A DNA stretch of 64,000 bases from Stutzerimonas stutzeri (GCF_024448715.1 NZ_JAMOHZ010000007.1:124001-188000); one strand, 5' to 3'; numbered from the stretch's first letter, positions 29,241 to 40,014 are shown. Translations and numbers: made by a program. The notes: generated by a model from the sequence alone, not told the origin.

Positions 29241-30173
29241 ATGAACCGCCCCTGTCTTGCCGAGTTATTGCCCCGGTTGCTGCACCCGCAGGTGCGGGAT
29301 CTTGCCTGGGTGTTGCTGTCGCCGCCGCTGCTGAAAGATACGCCATCGCCCCAACGCCATCCGCTTGCGGCCAGTCGCTGGACCGAACGACCCGGCGAAC
29401 TCGCCGACTGGTTGCTCTTACTCGATACGCAGCCGACCGTGCTTCAGGCCTGGCTTGCGCAGCGCAGCATTCGCCGGCTGGGCCTGTATTACGAAAGCCT
29501 CTGGCAATTCGCGCTTTGCCAAGCACCGGATATCGATCTGCTGGTGGCCAACCTACCGATCCGTCAAGGCGGTCACACGCTGGGTGAACTGGATTTGGTC
29601 CTGCGCGATACCGAAGGTGTGCATCACCTGGAACTGGCGGTGAAGTTCTACCTCGGTCTGGATAATGGCGACCGTACTCGACACGACCACTGGCTAGGCC
29701 CCGGTAGCCATGACCGGCTGGATATCAAATTGCGCCGCCTCTGTGAGCATCAATTACAGCTCTCCTCCAGTCCTCATGCTCGCGCGCTGCTGTGTGAGCT
29801 AACCTGCTGCGAAATCGACAGCGCGCTCTGGCTCGGCGGCTATCTGTTCCAGTCTTGGCCAGCCGGCTGCGAGCCGCCCGCAGGCGCCGACCCGTCACAT
29901 CTTTACGGGAAATGGGTGCGGCATTGCGACTGGCGAGGCTTTACCGATGGTAACCGCGACGCGCGCTGGCAGCCCCTGCCCCGCAGCGCTTGGCTTTCGC
30001 CAGCTCGATTGGCCGACAGCGAAGTCTGGCAACCCGGGGATTTCGACAGCTGGGTCGCTGACGCGGACAGCCAGCGCCAAGCAAAGCTGCTGGTCCGCAT
30101 CGAGCCTGATATGGATGATTTCTGGCTTGAGCAGGAGCGATTGTTTCTCGTCCCTGACGCCTGGCCGACCTGA
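29241..30173 (+). CDS. DUF1853 family protein
   Basis: About 310 residues if started at the ATG at 29241; a GTG at 29127 would add 38 residues of unlikely composition. The protein starts LPRLLHPQVRDLAWVLLSPPLL, the DUF1853 signature, and has GELDLVLRDTEG followed by HHLELAVKFYLG, a pattern like the D...ExK core of PD-(D/E)XK nucleases, although the last acidic residue is four, not two, places from the lysine. Function unknown. It is divergent from nadK (208 bases between start codons) and 84 bases ahead of the chromate transporter. Confidence 0.8.
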   Translation: MNRPCLAELLPRLLHPQVRDLAWVLLSPPLLKDTPSPQRHPLAASRWTERPGELADWLLLLDTQPTVLQAWLAQRSIRRLGLYYESLWQFALCQAPDIDLLVANLPIRQGGHTLGELDLVLRDTEGVHHLELAVKFYLGLDNGDRTRHDHWLGPGSHDRLDIKLRRLCEHQLQLSSSPHARALLCELTCCEIDSALWLGGYLFQSWPAGCEPPAGADPSHLYGKWVRHCDWRGFTDGNRDARWQPLPRSAWLSPARLADSEVWQPGDFDSWVADADSQRQAKLLVRIEPDMDDFWLEQERLFLVPDAWPT

Positions 30174-30257
30174 TCGGCTAAGCGCGCCTTTCGCCGTCAA
30201 ACTGTCATTTACATACTTCACACTCCATCGCGTCAGCAATGCTGACATTTCTGCAAC

Positions 30258-31493
30258 GTGAACAGCGAACAGATGTCCTCAGCCCAAGCCCATTCAGACC
30301 ACCTACCGCATTCAAGCGCCTGGAGCATCTTTCTGGTGTTTCTGCGCTTGGGCTTGACCTCTTTTGGCGGCCCGATCGCTCACCTCGGCTATTTTCGCGA
30401 AGAGTTCGTCAATCGGCGCCGCTGGGTGGATGAGCCGGGCTATGCCGACCTGGTCGCGCTCTGCCAGTTTCTACCCGGACCGGCCAGCAGCCAGGTCGGG
30501 ATTGCCATTGGCCTGCTGCGCGGTGGTTACAGCGGATCGTTAGCCGCCTGGGCCGGTTTTACGTTGCCGTCGGCGATTGCTCTGGCGCTCTTCGCGCTGG
30601 GCATTGCTAGCTGGGGCGATGCCTTGCCAGATGAGCTCTTGCATGGTCTGAAGATCGTCGCGGTAGCGGTCGTGGCGCAGGCCGTATGGGGAATGGCGCG
30701 CAATCTCTGCACCGACGGAACACGGATCACCATTGCGCTGGCTGCGGCCTGCGCCGTACTGGTAGTGCCCAACGCCTGGGCACAACTCGGGATAATAGTT
30801 ATTGCAGGGATGATCGGGCTGCTCCTGTTTCGTCCATCCATGCGCTCGCCGTCGATGCCTTTTCAGCCCCGTACCGGCCGAGCGACAGCCAGCTTCTTCC
30901 TGATCCTGTTCTTTGCATTGCTGATTGGGCTGCCCGTGCTGGTTGCCGTCTCGGCAAGCCAGTCGCTGGCATTGCTGGATACCTTCTATCGTGCCGGTGC
31001 GCTGGTGTTCGGCGGCGGTCACGTCGTATTGCCGCTGCTCCAGGCCGAGGTGGTACCCAACGGCTGGGTTAGCAATGACACCTTTCTAGCCGGCTACGGT
31101 GCGGCTCAGGCGGTGCCAGGCCCACTGTTCACGTTTTCCGCATTTCTTGGTGCCTCGATGAGTGGTGGCAACGGCAACCTGGCAAACGCCGCAGTGTGCT
31201 TGGTTGCTGTATTCATCCCGTCGTTTCTACTGGTGTTCGGCGTCATGCCGTTCTGGGAACGGCTGCGTGCCAGCCGGCATATGCAGGCGGCATTGGGTGG
31301 GGTCAACGCTGCGGTAGTTGGCCTGCTGTTGGCCGCCCTGTACGACCCGGTCTGGACCAATGCGATCTTCGGTGCCGATGACTTCGCTCTGGCGATGATC
31401 GCCCTCGTCGCGTTGATGGTCTGGAAGCTCCCGCCCTGGCTGGTGGTGCTGGTCGGTGGCATCGCAGGCTGGATGCTCGCAGCGCTGCTATAA
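30258..31493 (+). CDS. chrA: Chromate transporter (ChrA family)
   Basis: A 411-residue inner-membrane exporter with two homologous CHR halves. The first-half motif is LTSFGGPIAHLGYFREEFV followed by QFLPGPASSQVG; the second half has FGGGHVVLPLLQAEVV and QAVPGPLFTFSAFLG. ChrA proteins expel chromate using the membrane potential, giving chromate tolerance. The reading frame begins at a GTG (30258); an ATG four codons on (30270) is equally possible, and neither has a clear ribosome site. The gene is convergent with the cNMP/rhodanese gene, 11 bases away. Confidence 0.9.
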   Translation: MNSEQMSSAQAHSDHLPHSSAWSIFLVFLRLGLTSFGGPIAHLGYFREEFVNRRRWVDEPGYADLVALCQFLPGPASSQVGIAIGLLRGGYSGSLAAWAGFTLPSAIALALFALGIASWGDALPDELLHGLKIVAVAVVAQAVWGMARNLCTDGTRITIALAAACAVLVVPNAWAQLGIIVIAGMIGLLLFRPSMRSPSMPFQPRTGRATASFFLILFFALLIGLPVLVAVSASQSLALLDTFYRAGALVFGGGHVVLPLLQAEVVPNGWVSNDTFLAGYGAAQAVPGPLFTFSAFLGASMSGGNGNLANAAVCLVAVFIPSFLLVFGVMPFWERLRASRHMQAALGGVNAAVVGLLLAALYDPVWTNAIFGADDFALAMIALVALMVWKLPPWLVVLVGGIAGWMLAALL

Positions 31494-31504
31494 GCGTATC
31501 GGGT

Positions 31505-32611
31505 CTAGCCGCTACGTTCGGTGCGGCCGCCGGAGCGCGCCAAGTAGCCGCTGCCCTGCTCACAGAGCAAAGCGGCATAACCATCCATGGACAGCGCATC
31601 GAGGCCATCGCGCAACGAATAGGCGGTAAAGCCAAGTTGGGTCAGCAGAAACACCGCGCTGGCACTGCGCTTGCCGCTATCGCAGTAGCACAGATAGACC
31701 CGGTCCTGTTTCAGCAAGCGGACCTTGAGGCGTAGCAGGTGCAGCGGCATGTTCAACGCCTGCGGCGCATGCCCGTGCTGATATTCGTCAAGCAACCGGA
31801 CATCGAGCCACTGCGCACCTTTGGCTATCAAGCCGCTCGCCTCGGCAAGATCGAGCTCGGCAACTACCGGCGCCTTCAACAGCGCAATGAAATCCTCGCG
31901 CGCCAGCCGCAGCACACAGGCATCCTCGAGAAGCGTCACGGTGGCGTTTCGCGGCCGCTCGGTCAGCAGCGCCTCCTCGCCGAAGCAGGCGCCGACGTCC
32001 AGTTCCGCCACCACCTGCCCTTCGTTACCGAAGCCGATCATGACTTCCGCACGTCCACTCTTGAGGAAGTAACAACAATCACCGATTTCGCCTTCACGCA
32101 ACAGCACATGGCCGGCGGGCAACTCGATCGATTCGATTTTGTTCAGTATGTCCCGCACATTTTCCGGCGGCACCTTGGCGAACAGTGGCTTTTCCAGCAA
32201 CTCCTCGAGCCAGTCCGTCAGCTCGCCGACGGTCGCCAGTTCCAGCAGCAGATCGGCATTGGCCTGATGCCATGACAGCAAGCGGTTCAACTGAGCGCTA
32301 TCGAGCACTAGCACGCTGGAATCTTCCAGAGCCCACACCTTGCTCAACCGAGTGCCGACGCTGACCGCATGGCAGCTTTCCGGGGAACCGGCAACCATGC
32401 GTCGCTCTTCGCCGTCCGGGCCCTGCATGGACAAGGCACCAGCGAGAAGGAAATAGCTGGATCCAGCCTCTGTATCGTTACCGAACAACAGCTCGCCGGC
32501 GAGCAGCGGGCGAGGCGTTAGCTGGTCGCGGAGCTCCTTGACTCCACAGGACGAGAGCGCATTGAGCGGAATCAGACTACGTAACTGATCATGAAGCAGC
32601 GGCTTGTTCAT
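31505..32611 (-). CDS. Cyclic-nucleotide-binding domain protein with C-terminal rhodanese domain
   Basis: A 368-residue cytoplasmic fusion. Residues about 20-125 look like a degenerate cNMP-binding fold; about 140-245 form a better one (LPAGHVLLREGEIGDCCYFL, then ACFGEEALLTERPRNATVTL, the phosphate-binding cassette). Residues about 260-360 are a rhodanese domain with the active-site loop CDSGKRS. There is no DNA-binding domain, so it is not a Crp-type regulator. The likely role is sulfur transfer or a cysteine-phosphatase-like activity gated by a nucleotide. It is last in a three-gene unit, 24 bases after the PLP enzyme gene. Confidence 0.85.
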   Translation of the reverse strand: MNKPLLHDQLRSLIPLNALSSCGVKELRDQLTPRPLLAGELLFGNDTEAGSSYFLLAGALSMQGPDGEERRMVAGSPESCHAVSVGTRLSKVWALEDSSVLVLDSAQLNRLLSWHQANADLLLELATVGELTDWLEELLEKPLFAKVPPENVRDILNKIESIELPAGHVLLREGEIGDCCYFLKSGRAEVMIGFGNEGQVVAELDVGACFGEEALLTERPRNATVTLLEDACVLRLAREDFIALLKAPVVAELDLAEASGLIAKGAQWLDVRLLDEYQHGHAPQALNMPLHLLRLKVRLLKQDRVYLCYCDSGKRSASAVFLLTQLGFTAYSLRDGLDALSMDGYAALLCEQGSGYLARSGGRTERSG

Positions 32612-32635
32612 CCTTGGCTTCCAGAAAACGATAAT

Positions 32636-33589
32636 TCAGCGCAACAGCTCGTCCAGTTGCGTCTGGGCAGCTCGTCGGCCTTGAAGGCCGCCGGTGTGTA
32701 TGAAGATGAGCCGCGTGCCCTTGGCAAAATAACCGCGCTCCACATGAAGGCGCAACGCCATCATCGCTTTTGCCGTATACACCGGCTCCAACGGCAGGCC
32801 TGTGGCAGCCTCGGTTTCGAACAGAAAATGGGCAAGCGGCTCGTCGAAACGGCCGAAACCACCGCGGCTCGCATCGAATAGCTGATAACCATCATTAGCG
32901 ATTCCAGCCTCCTTCAAAAGCCTGTAGACCTCTTGCGCCACGCCGTGAGATGGCGGGCCGGCCAGTGCGCCATAAACCGGGCGGCGCACCTGTCCCGCCT
33001 CACCGATGACCAGCCCGGCCAGCGTCGTCCCGGTCCCTGCTGCCAGCCACCAACCGTCATGATCAACCCAGCCGAGAGCTGCAAGCTGTTCCTGCACGTG
33101 GGCCACCAGCGGTGCGCAACCCAGAGCCCCAGACAGCCCGCCCCCGCCTTCAGGCACGCAGTAATAGCCCGGATATTGTTCAAGCCAGGGTGTGAAGAAT
33201 CCCGGCTGGTGCCGCTCACGGTAACCGCCGTAGCCCAGCCAGTGCAGTTGCATGCCGAAGCCTTGTAGGTCCTCTATGGTTGGCGTCAGCTGTGGGTTGC
33301 CGCGCAGCAAGCCGACGCTGACAAAGCCGGAGCGCTTTGCAGCAGCTGCCATTGCGTGAAGATGATTGGAGTGCGGCCCACCGAGACCGATAAGCCCCGG
33401 CGCGCCGGCCGCATGTGCTGTGTGAAGATGATGGACGAGTTTGAACAACTTGTTGCCGGACAGCTCGGGATCGACCAGATCCAGGCGCAGCACGGCGACC
33501 TGCACGCCAGCTCGCTGCAGCCAGGGCAGATCGATTGGCTGCAACGGTGCTGTCGTTAATTCGGGAAAATTGGATGGGATCGCCGACAA
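32636..33589 (-). CDS. PLP-dependent enzyme, ACC deaminase/D-cysteine desulfhydrase family
   Basis: A 317-residue tryptophan-synthase-beta-fold enzyme. The PLP lysine is K47 in SGNKLFKL, and GPHSNH (S74-H76) matches the catalytic segment of ACC deaminase and D-cysteine desulfhydrase; AAGTGTTLAG is the phosphate-binding loop. In this short pseudomonad subgroup, D-cysteine or a related beta-substituted D-amino acid is a more likely substrate than ACC. The first codon is TTG at 33589, five bases after the upstream stop, and no better start is visible. A rhodanese gene next door suggests a link through released sulfide or persulfide, which is inference. Confidence 0.85.
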   Translation of the reverse strand: MSAIPSNFPELTTAPLQPIDLPWLQRAGVQVAVLRLDLVDPELSGNKLFKLVHHLHTAHAAGAPGLIGLGGPHSNHLHAMAAAAKRSGFVSVGLLRGNPQLTPTIEDLQGFGMQLHWLGYGGYRERHQPGFFTPWLEQYPGYYCVPEGGGGLSGALGCAPLVAHVQEQLAALGWVDHDGWWLAAGTGTTLAGLVIGEAGQVRRPVYGALAGPPSHGVAQEVYRLLKEAGIANDGYQLFDASRGGFGRFDEPLAHFLFETEAATGLPLEPVYTAKAMMALRLHVERGYFAKGTRLIFIHTGGLQGRRAAQTQLDELLR

Positions 33590-33594
33590 GCGCG

Positions 33595-34956
33595 TCAGCT
33601 ACCGGTGCGCAGCCGGCCTTGCGACCGATGCCTGGCACAGCAGTTGGATTCACCGATAACGAAGCGGACGGGAGAATCCACTTTGTCCAGTGGCATGCTG
33701 CATCGCTCTCCGCTGGACAGCGTCGCAACGCAGCTCGGTTGTTGGTAATGCTGGACCCACTGACCGTACTGCTCTTCGGATACGCCGCACTTGGCAGCAG
33801 CATATGCCAGAGGATTCTGCTGGTAGCGCGCCATATCCTGCAGAGGGATGGTCAGATGACCGGCACCAGGATGGTAGGCCATGAACAGTACGCCCATGTG
33901 TGAAAGCCGCTCCAGTACCCGCTCACCGCTCTGCTCGACGAGCGCATCACGTTGCTTCTGGAGCTGTTCGATTTCATCCTGTAACTGGCTGTCCAGCTCG
34001 TTGCGGTAGGCCAGTTCAACGTTACGGATCGTCACCTGTTCCTTATACTCGGCTACCGCTGCTGCAATCTGCGTTTGCATCTCGCTATCGAATTGCGCGC
34101 GTGCGGCATCCGCTTCGGCGCGGCCGTTCTGCTCCAAAGCGCGCAATTGCTGGCTCATCTCTTCACGTTTTTTTTGGAAGCTCTCGGCCTGGGCGTTTAG
34201 CTGTACACGCAATTCGGCGGCACGTTGTTCATGCTGGTGCAGATCGAGGCGCAACTGGGCAATTTCGTCCTGCAGTTTAGCCTGTTGCTGCACGGCCAAT
34301 TCGCGCAACTTGGCGATATCGGCTTCGCGCTGTTGCTCTAGGCTGGCGATGCGCAAACGCTGCTGCTTGATGAGTTGGGCGGCTTTGAGGCGCTGCTCCT
34401 GTTCGAGCTTTTCGGCTCGCCGGGTGGCGACTTCCTTGGCTGGGTCAGGCGCGTACCAGGTTTCTTCGGCGACCATCTGCAACCGCTCGGCAGGCACGGT
34501 CTGAGGTGCCTCGTCTTCGACCAGCAGACCTAATTGATTACGCTTTATCCGGTCACGCAGCATGACGAAGTGGTTCTTGCCCTGGATCAGCTCCGGGTCC
34601 CACAGGTGCATCTGGTGCCAGGACACCGGGCACTGGCTGCGGCAGGCCAGGCGAATCGGCCCGGCGCCCAGATCCGGTCCGCGACCTGTGCGCTCGGCCA
34701 GATTGCGCAGCGGGATATTCCAGCCACTGTCTGCCGAACCGTCTTCGTTGAAATCGAGATAAAAGAACACCGCCGCACGAATCTGCAGGCGGGCATTGAC
34801 CAGCACGTAGGCGACACGCATTTGCTGGTCGGCGAACTCCGGCATGCTCACGACTCCGTCGAGCATGGCCTCGAATTCCGGATAAAGCATTTCCTTGCAG
34901 ACGCCGCCATCATTGAAGAACAGCACGGCTTCGACCGTCTGCGGTTTGTTCTGCAT
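33595..34956 (-). CDS. Coiled-coil protein of unknown function
   Basis: A 453-residue protein. The first ~180 residues form a globular domain (AVLFFNDGGVCKEMLYPEFEAM, ... CPVSWHQMHLWDPE). Residues about 180-370 are a long heptad-rich coiled coil with many Gln, Glu, Arg and Ala. The C-terminal ~80 residues are globular and contain cysteines (CCARHRSQ). Database entries sometimes call such proteins chromosome-partitioning-like because of the coiled coil, but no Walker motif is present. I set the start at 34956 because GAGGA lies eight bases upstream. It leads the operon with the PLP enzyme and cNMP/rhodanese genes. Confidence 0.75.
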   Translation of the reverse strand: MQNKPQTVEAVLFFNDGGVCKEMLYPEFEAMLDGVVSMPEFADQQMRVAYVLVNARLQIRAAVFFYLDFNEDGSADSGWNIPLRNLAERTGRGPDLGAGPIRLACRSQCPVSWHQMHLWDPELIQGKNHFVMLRDRIKRNQLGLLVEDEAPQTVPAERLQMVAEETWYAPDPAKEVATRRAEKLEQEQRLKAAQLIKQQRLRIASLEQQREADIAKLRELAVQQQAKLQDEIAQLRLDLHQHEQRAAELRVQLNAQAESFQKKREEMSQQLRALEQNGRAEADAARAQFDSEMQTQIAAAVAEYKEQVTIRNVELAYRNELDSQLQDEIEQLQKQRDALVEQSGERVLERLSHMGVLFMAYHPGAGHLTIPLQDMARYQQNPLAYAAAKCGVSEEQYGQWVQHYQQPSCVATLSSGERCSMPLDKVDSPVRFVIGESNCCARHRSQGRLRTGS

Positions 34957-35145
34957 GCTCGGCATCCTCAACAGCATGAACGGCCAGCGAGTTTTTGAGA
35001 TAGCGAGCGCATCGACGCTGCAGTCCCATGGTCGGCGCAAGTTTAGGGGAAAAAGCGAAACCGGCAATGTGACTGGGTTGGCAGCGAACTCGGCGTTCGG
35101 ACCAACCCAAAGAGATGCCGCCGGTAAATTGTGACAGGGTTGGGA

Positions 35146-35586
35146 TTAAGCTGATCGGGGCTTTAGCGCTGCAAGCTGAGGCGCCAAGCGCCGAGCCATT
35201 TCGTCGCCGAGCGCCTGCAGACCGCTCATGGGACGCACCATGACTTCAAAATCAATGATCAACCCGGACTCGTCGAAGCGAATCAGGTCGATACCCTTGA
35301 GTTGTCGGTCACCGACGCGTGCGCTGAACTCCAGCACTACGCTCAAGCCGTCAGCGCTAGCTAGCTCGCGGTGATAGGCGAAGTCTTCAAAGACCTTGAT
35401 CACAGTGTTGAGGATCAAATTGACGGCCGCCGCGCTCTCGTAAGGCTTGTATGCCATCGGAGAGCGAAACACCGCCCGCGAATGAAGCAGCTCGGGTAGA
35501 GCGCTGAGATCCCGGGTCTCGATCATTCGATGCCAAAATTGCAGGCTGGTAGCAGCGGCGGGTTGCAGCGATAGAGATGCGCTCAT
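35146..35586 (-). CDS. SnoaL/NTF2-like fold protein
   Basis: A 146-residue single-domain protein of the NTF2-like superfamily: a helical start (SLQFWHRMIETRDLSALPEL), the alpha-plus-beta cone, GIDLIRFDESGLIIDFEVMVRP and a short tail. These proteins are hydrolases, isomerases or binding proteins for small hydrophobic ligands; no catalytic residues can be assigned. The start at 35586 has AGGAG six bases upstream. It is 46 bases behind fadH, with a hairpin between. Confidence 0.8.
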   Translation of the reverse strand: MSASLSLQPAAATSLQFWHRMIETRDLSALPELLHSRAVFRSPMAYKPYESAAAVNLILNTVIKVFEDFAYHRELASADGLSVVLEFSARVGDRQLKGIDLIRFDESGLIIDFEVMVRPMSGLQALGDEMARRLAPQLAALKPRSA

Positions 35587-35604
35587 GCAATGCTCCTGAA
35601 GAGA

Positions 35605-35627
35605 AAGCCCCGCTCGGAGCGGGGCTT
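35605..35627 (-). terminator. Hairpin after fadH
   Basis: AAGCCCCGCTC / GAGCGGGGCTT-type stem with almost no loop, between the fadH stop and the SnoaL-like start. Only a weak pyrimidine tract (TTTCTCTTC) follows, so termination may be partial. Confidence 0.6.
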
Positions 35628-35632
35628 GGAAA

Positions 35633-37846
<2,214 letters not shown>

Positions 37847-37880
37847 CTAGTCTCTTGGCTCACCCAAAAAGTAATTGTTC

Positions 37881-38891
37881 ATGCGCACCCATACCAAGCT
37901 GCTCGGTCTGGCGGTACTCGCCATTTCCGCAATGGTCATCTACCTGGACTGGACGCGTGATCGGCGCAGCGGCCCCTTGCTGTCGGACTTACGCACACTA
38001 CCTATAAGTATCCAGGGGCAACCGGGAACCGCCGGCAATCTGCTCGGGATCGAAACCCGACTGGTGCCGGCCGACTATCAAAGTCGCGAGCGATTGCAGC
38101 TGAAGTTCGCCACCTACCTCGACCAGGCGCGCGATGCCGGGCTGCTGAACGCACGCACCGTTGTCGTGCTGCCCGAGCATGTTGGAACCGGTCTCTTCGC
38201 CCTCGGCGAGAAACCCGAGGTTCAGCAGGCGCGTACGCTGCGCGATGCGATGCAATGGATGGCGCTGAGCAACCCTTGGGATTATCTCCGTGCGCTGTTC
38301 AACAACGAAGGCGACGACCGCCGCACGGAGGCGGCTCTGAAGATCAAGGCGCGACAGATGGCCGATGACTATCAACTCATCTTCGGCGGCCTCGCAAGGG
38401 ATTATGGCGTGACGTTGGTTGCGGGCTCCATCGTGCTTCCGGAACCTCGCCTTGAAGACGGTCGTTTGCTGATCGGCGACGGTCCACTCCGGCAGGTCAG
38501 TTTGAGCTTCGCCGCCAATGGTGAACCAATCGGACCACTGCAACACAAGATGGCGCTCACTCGTTACGAGCAGCGCTACAGTGAAGCATCGACCGACCAG
38601 CCGCGGACCTTACTGCAGACGCCCGCGGGTCGACTGACCGTGCTGATCGGCTGCGATGGCTACACCCGCTCCGTTCCAGCCGATGCCGAACTGCTCGTCG
38701 TACCAGGCGCACGAGACGATCCGTCCAGTGCCTGCGCAGCCACCGCCCCAACGGGCACTGAGCTGCCGCGCATGGAAGTGCGTACGCTCGGATTGCCCTG
38801 GAATCTGGTCGGCTCACCCCACAGACATACACGACACAACCATAGCGAGCCGGTGCAACTGAACAATCTCTGGCTGCCGGAGCGGTCATGA
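37881..38891 (+). CDS. Membrane-anchored carbon-nitrogen hydrolase (nitrilase-like)
   Basis: A 336-residue protein with an uncleaved signal-anchor helix at about 7-24 and a periplasmic nitrilase-fold domain. The catalytic triad is visible: E99 in LPEHVGTG, K223 in HKMALTRYE and C258 in LIGCDGYTR. It therefore probably hydrolyses an amide or nitrile outside the cytoplasm; the substrate is not apparent. The ATG at 37881 was preferred over a TTG two codons earlier. Its stop overlaps the AraC start (ATGA, 38888-38891), so enzyme and regulator are coupled. A homologous pair sits in the same place beside fadH in P. aeruginosa (from memory PA3093/PA3094). Confidence 0.83.
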   Translation: MRTHTKLLGLAVLAISAMVIYLDWTRDRRSGPLLSDLRTLPISIQGQPGTAGNLLGIETRLVPADYQSRERLQLKFATYLDQARDAGLLNARTVVVLPEHVGTGLFALGEKPEVQQARTLRDAMQWMALSNPWDYLRALFNNEGDDRRTEAALKIKARQMADDYQLIFGGLARDYGVTLVAGSIVLPEPRLEDGRLLIGDGPLRQVSLSFAANGEPIGPLQHKMALTRYEQRYSEASTDQPRTLLQTPAGRLTVLIGCDGYTRSVPADAELLVVPGARDDPSSACAATAPTGTELPRMEVRTLGLPWNLVGSPHRHTRHNHSEPVQLNNLWLPERS

Positions 38892-39925
38892 ACCGGCAGC
38901 GAGTACGGCTCGGTGATCTCTCGGTAGGGTTCGTGCACAGCCTGAGCAGCGCACTGCAGGAGAAACAGATAGACCCGAAACCACTGCTGGAAGCGTACGG
39001 ACTGGATCTGGCACGCCTCTCGGAGCCGCATGCCCGTCTGTCGATCCCGCGGTACATGCGCCTCGGTCACTCGGCTATACAGATGACTGGCGATCCGGGC
39101 CTGGGGCTGGAGATGGGCCGGCTGCGCAAAGCCGGACATCTCGGCTTGGTTGGCGTTACTTCTACCCAGGCGCCGACTGTTCGTGAAGCGGCGCGTACGT
39201 TGATTCGCTACGAGCCGCTGTATGCGTCCAATTACCGTGGCGCCTCGGGGTTTCATGAAGACGCCGAAGGTGCCTGGTTGCGGTTCTATTCGATCAGCCC
39301 ATACAACGGCTACAACCGGTTCGTCGTCGATACCGTGCTGGCCAGCTGGATCACTCAGCTGAGGGCGATTGCAGCATGTCCGTTGTCGCCTGCCGCGGTT
39401 CAGATCGAATTCGACCGCCCCGACTACGTGGCATGCTATGAGGCGTTTTTCGCGAAACCCGTGATGTTTGGTGCCGAGCACAATCAACTTCGGCTGGATA
39501 AGGCCACGCTTGCATTGCGCAACCCCGAGCATTGTCCCGGCACCTGGCGCCAGCTGCTGGAACTCTGCGAAGCGGAGCTGGAGCAGCGCACCCGCACTCG
39601 CAGCCTCCATGAGCGGGTAACGCAACTCTTGGGGCCGATGCTCAAGGGCCAGGAGCCGGACTTGCAGCAGATCGCCAATCGTCTGCAGCTTCCGCCCTGG
39701 ACGCTGCGCCGCAAGTTGGAAGAAGAAGGCACCAGCTATCGGGCCATCCTCAATGACACGCGACGCGACCTGGCGATGGCCTACATTCGCGATACCGAAT
39801 CAGCGTTCGGCGAAATCGCCTGGCTGCTCGGATTCTCCTCGGCGGAGGCTTTTCAACGTGCGTTCAAGCGCTGGAGCGGGCAGACACCCGGGGAATATCG
39901 GCGCGCGCAGCGGCACGCCGGCTGA
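38888..39925 (+). CDS. AraC family transcriptional regulator
   Basis: A 345-residue regulator of the OruR/ArgR-like subgroup. The N-terminal ~210 residues are the arabinose-binding-like ligand domain of this group (SVGFVHSLSSALQEKQIDPKP). The C-terminal double helix-turn-helix covers about 235-340, with LQQIANRLQLPPWTLRRKL and the second helix set IAWLLGFSSAEAFQRAFKRW followed by SGQTPGEYR. It overlaps the nitrilase-like gene and likely controls it or the divergent fadH. Effector unknown. Confidence 0.92.
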   Translation: MNRQRVRLGDLSVGFVHSLSSALQEKQIDPKPLLEAYGLDLARLSEPHARLSIPRYMRLGHSAIQMTGDPGLGLEMGRLRKAGHLGLVGVTSTQAPTVREAARTLIRYEPLYASNYRGASGFHEDAEGAWLRFYSISPYNGYNRFVVDTVLASWITQLRAIAACPLSPAAVQIEFDRPDYVACYEAFFAKPVMFGAEHNQLRLDKATLALRNPEHCPGTWRQLLELCEAELEQRTRTRSLHERVTQLLGPMLKGQEPDLQQIANRLQLPPWTLRRKLEEEGTSYRAILNDTRRDLAMAYIRDTESAFGEIAWLLGFSSAEAFQRAFKRWSGQTPGEYRRAQRHAG

Positions 39926-39927
39926 CA

Positions 39928-40014
39928 TCAAAGCTCGAACGCGTCTTCGGCAGGTTCAAGACCGTCCTGCTCTGCCGCGTGCCATTCGAGAATTTCGTCC
40001 TGATAGTCATCCAT
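39928..40014 (-). CDS. Acidic 28-residue small protein
   Basis: A 28-codon reading frame starting MDDYQDEILEWHAAEQ and ending AFEL. It contains eleven Asp/Glu residues and no Lys or Arg. AAGAGGA lies eight bases before the ATG, which is good support for translation. It ends two bases from the convergent AraC gene and lies 127 bases downstream of the DUF2474 gene, so it could be the last gene of the cio unit. I recall similar short acidic proteins beginning MDDYQ in other pseudomonads but cannot verify this. No function is suggested. Confidence 0.55.
   Translation of the reverse strand: MDDYQDEILEWHAAEQDGLEPAEDAFEL

Noticed and set aside
32636-33589. True ACC deaminase
   Set aside because: The protein is about 20 residues shorter than classical AcdS and the family shares its motifs with D-cysteine desulfhydrases, so the specific name is not supported.
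33595-34956. ParA-type partitioning ATPase
   Set aside because: The coiled coil can draw such annotations, but there is no Walker A motif or ParA fold.
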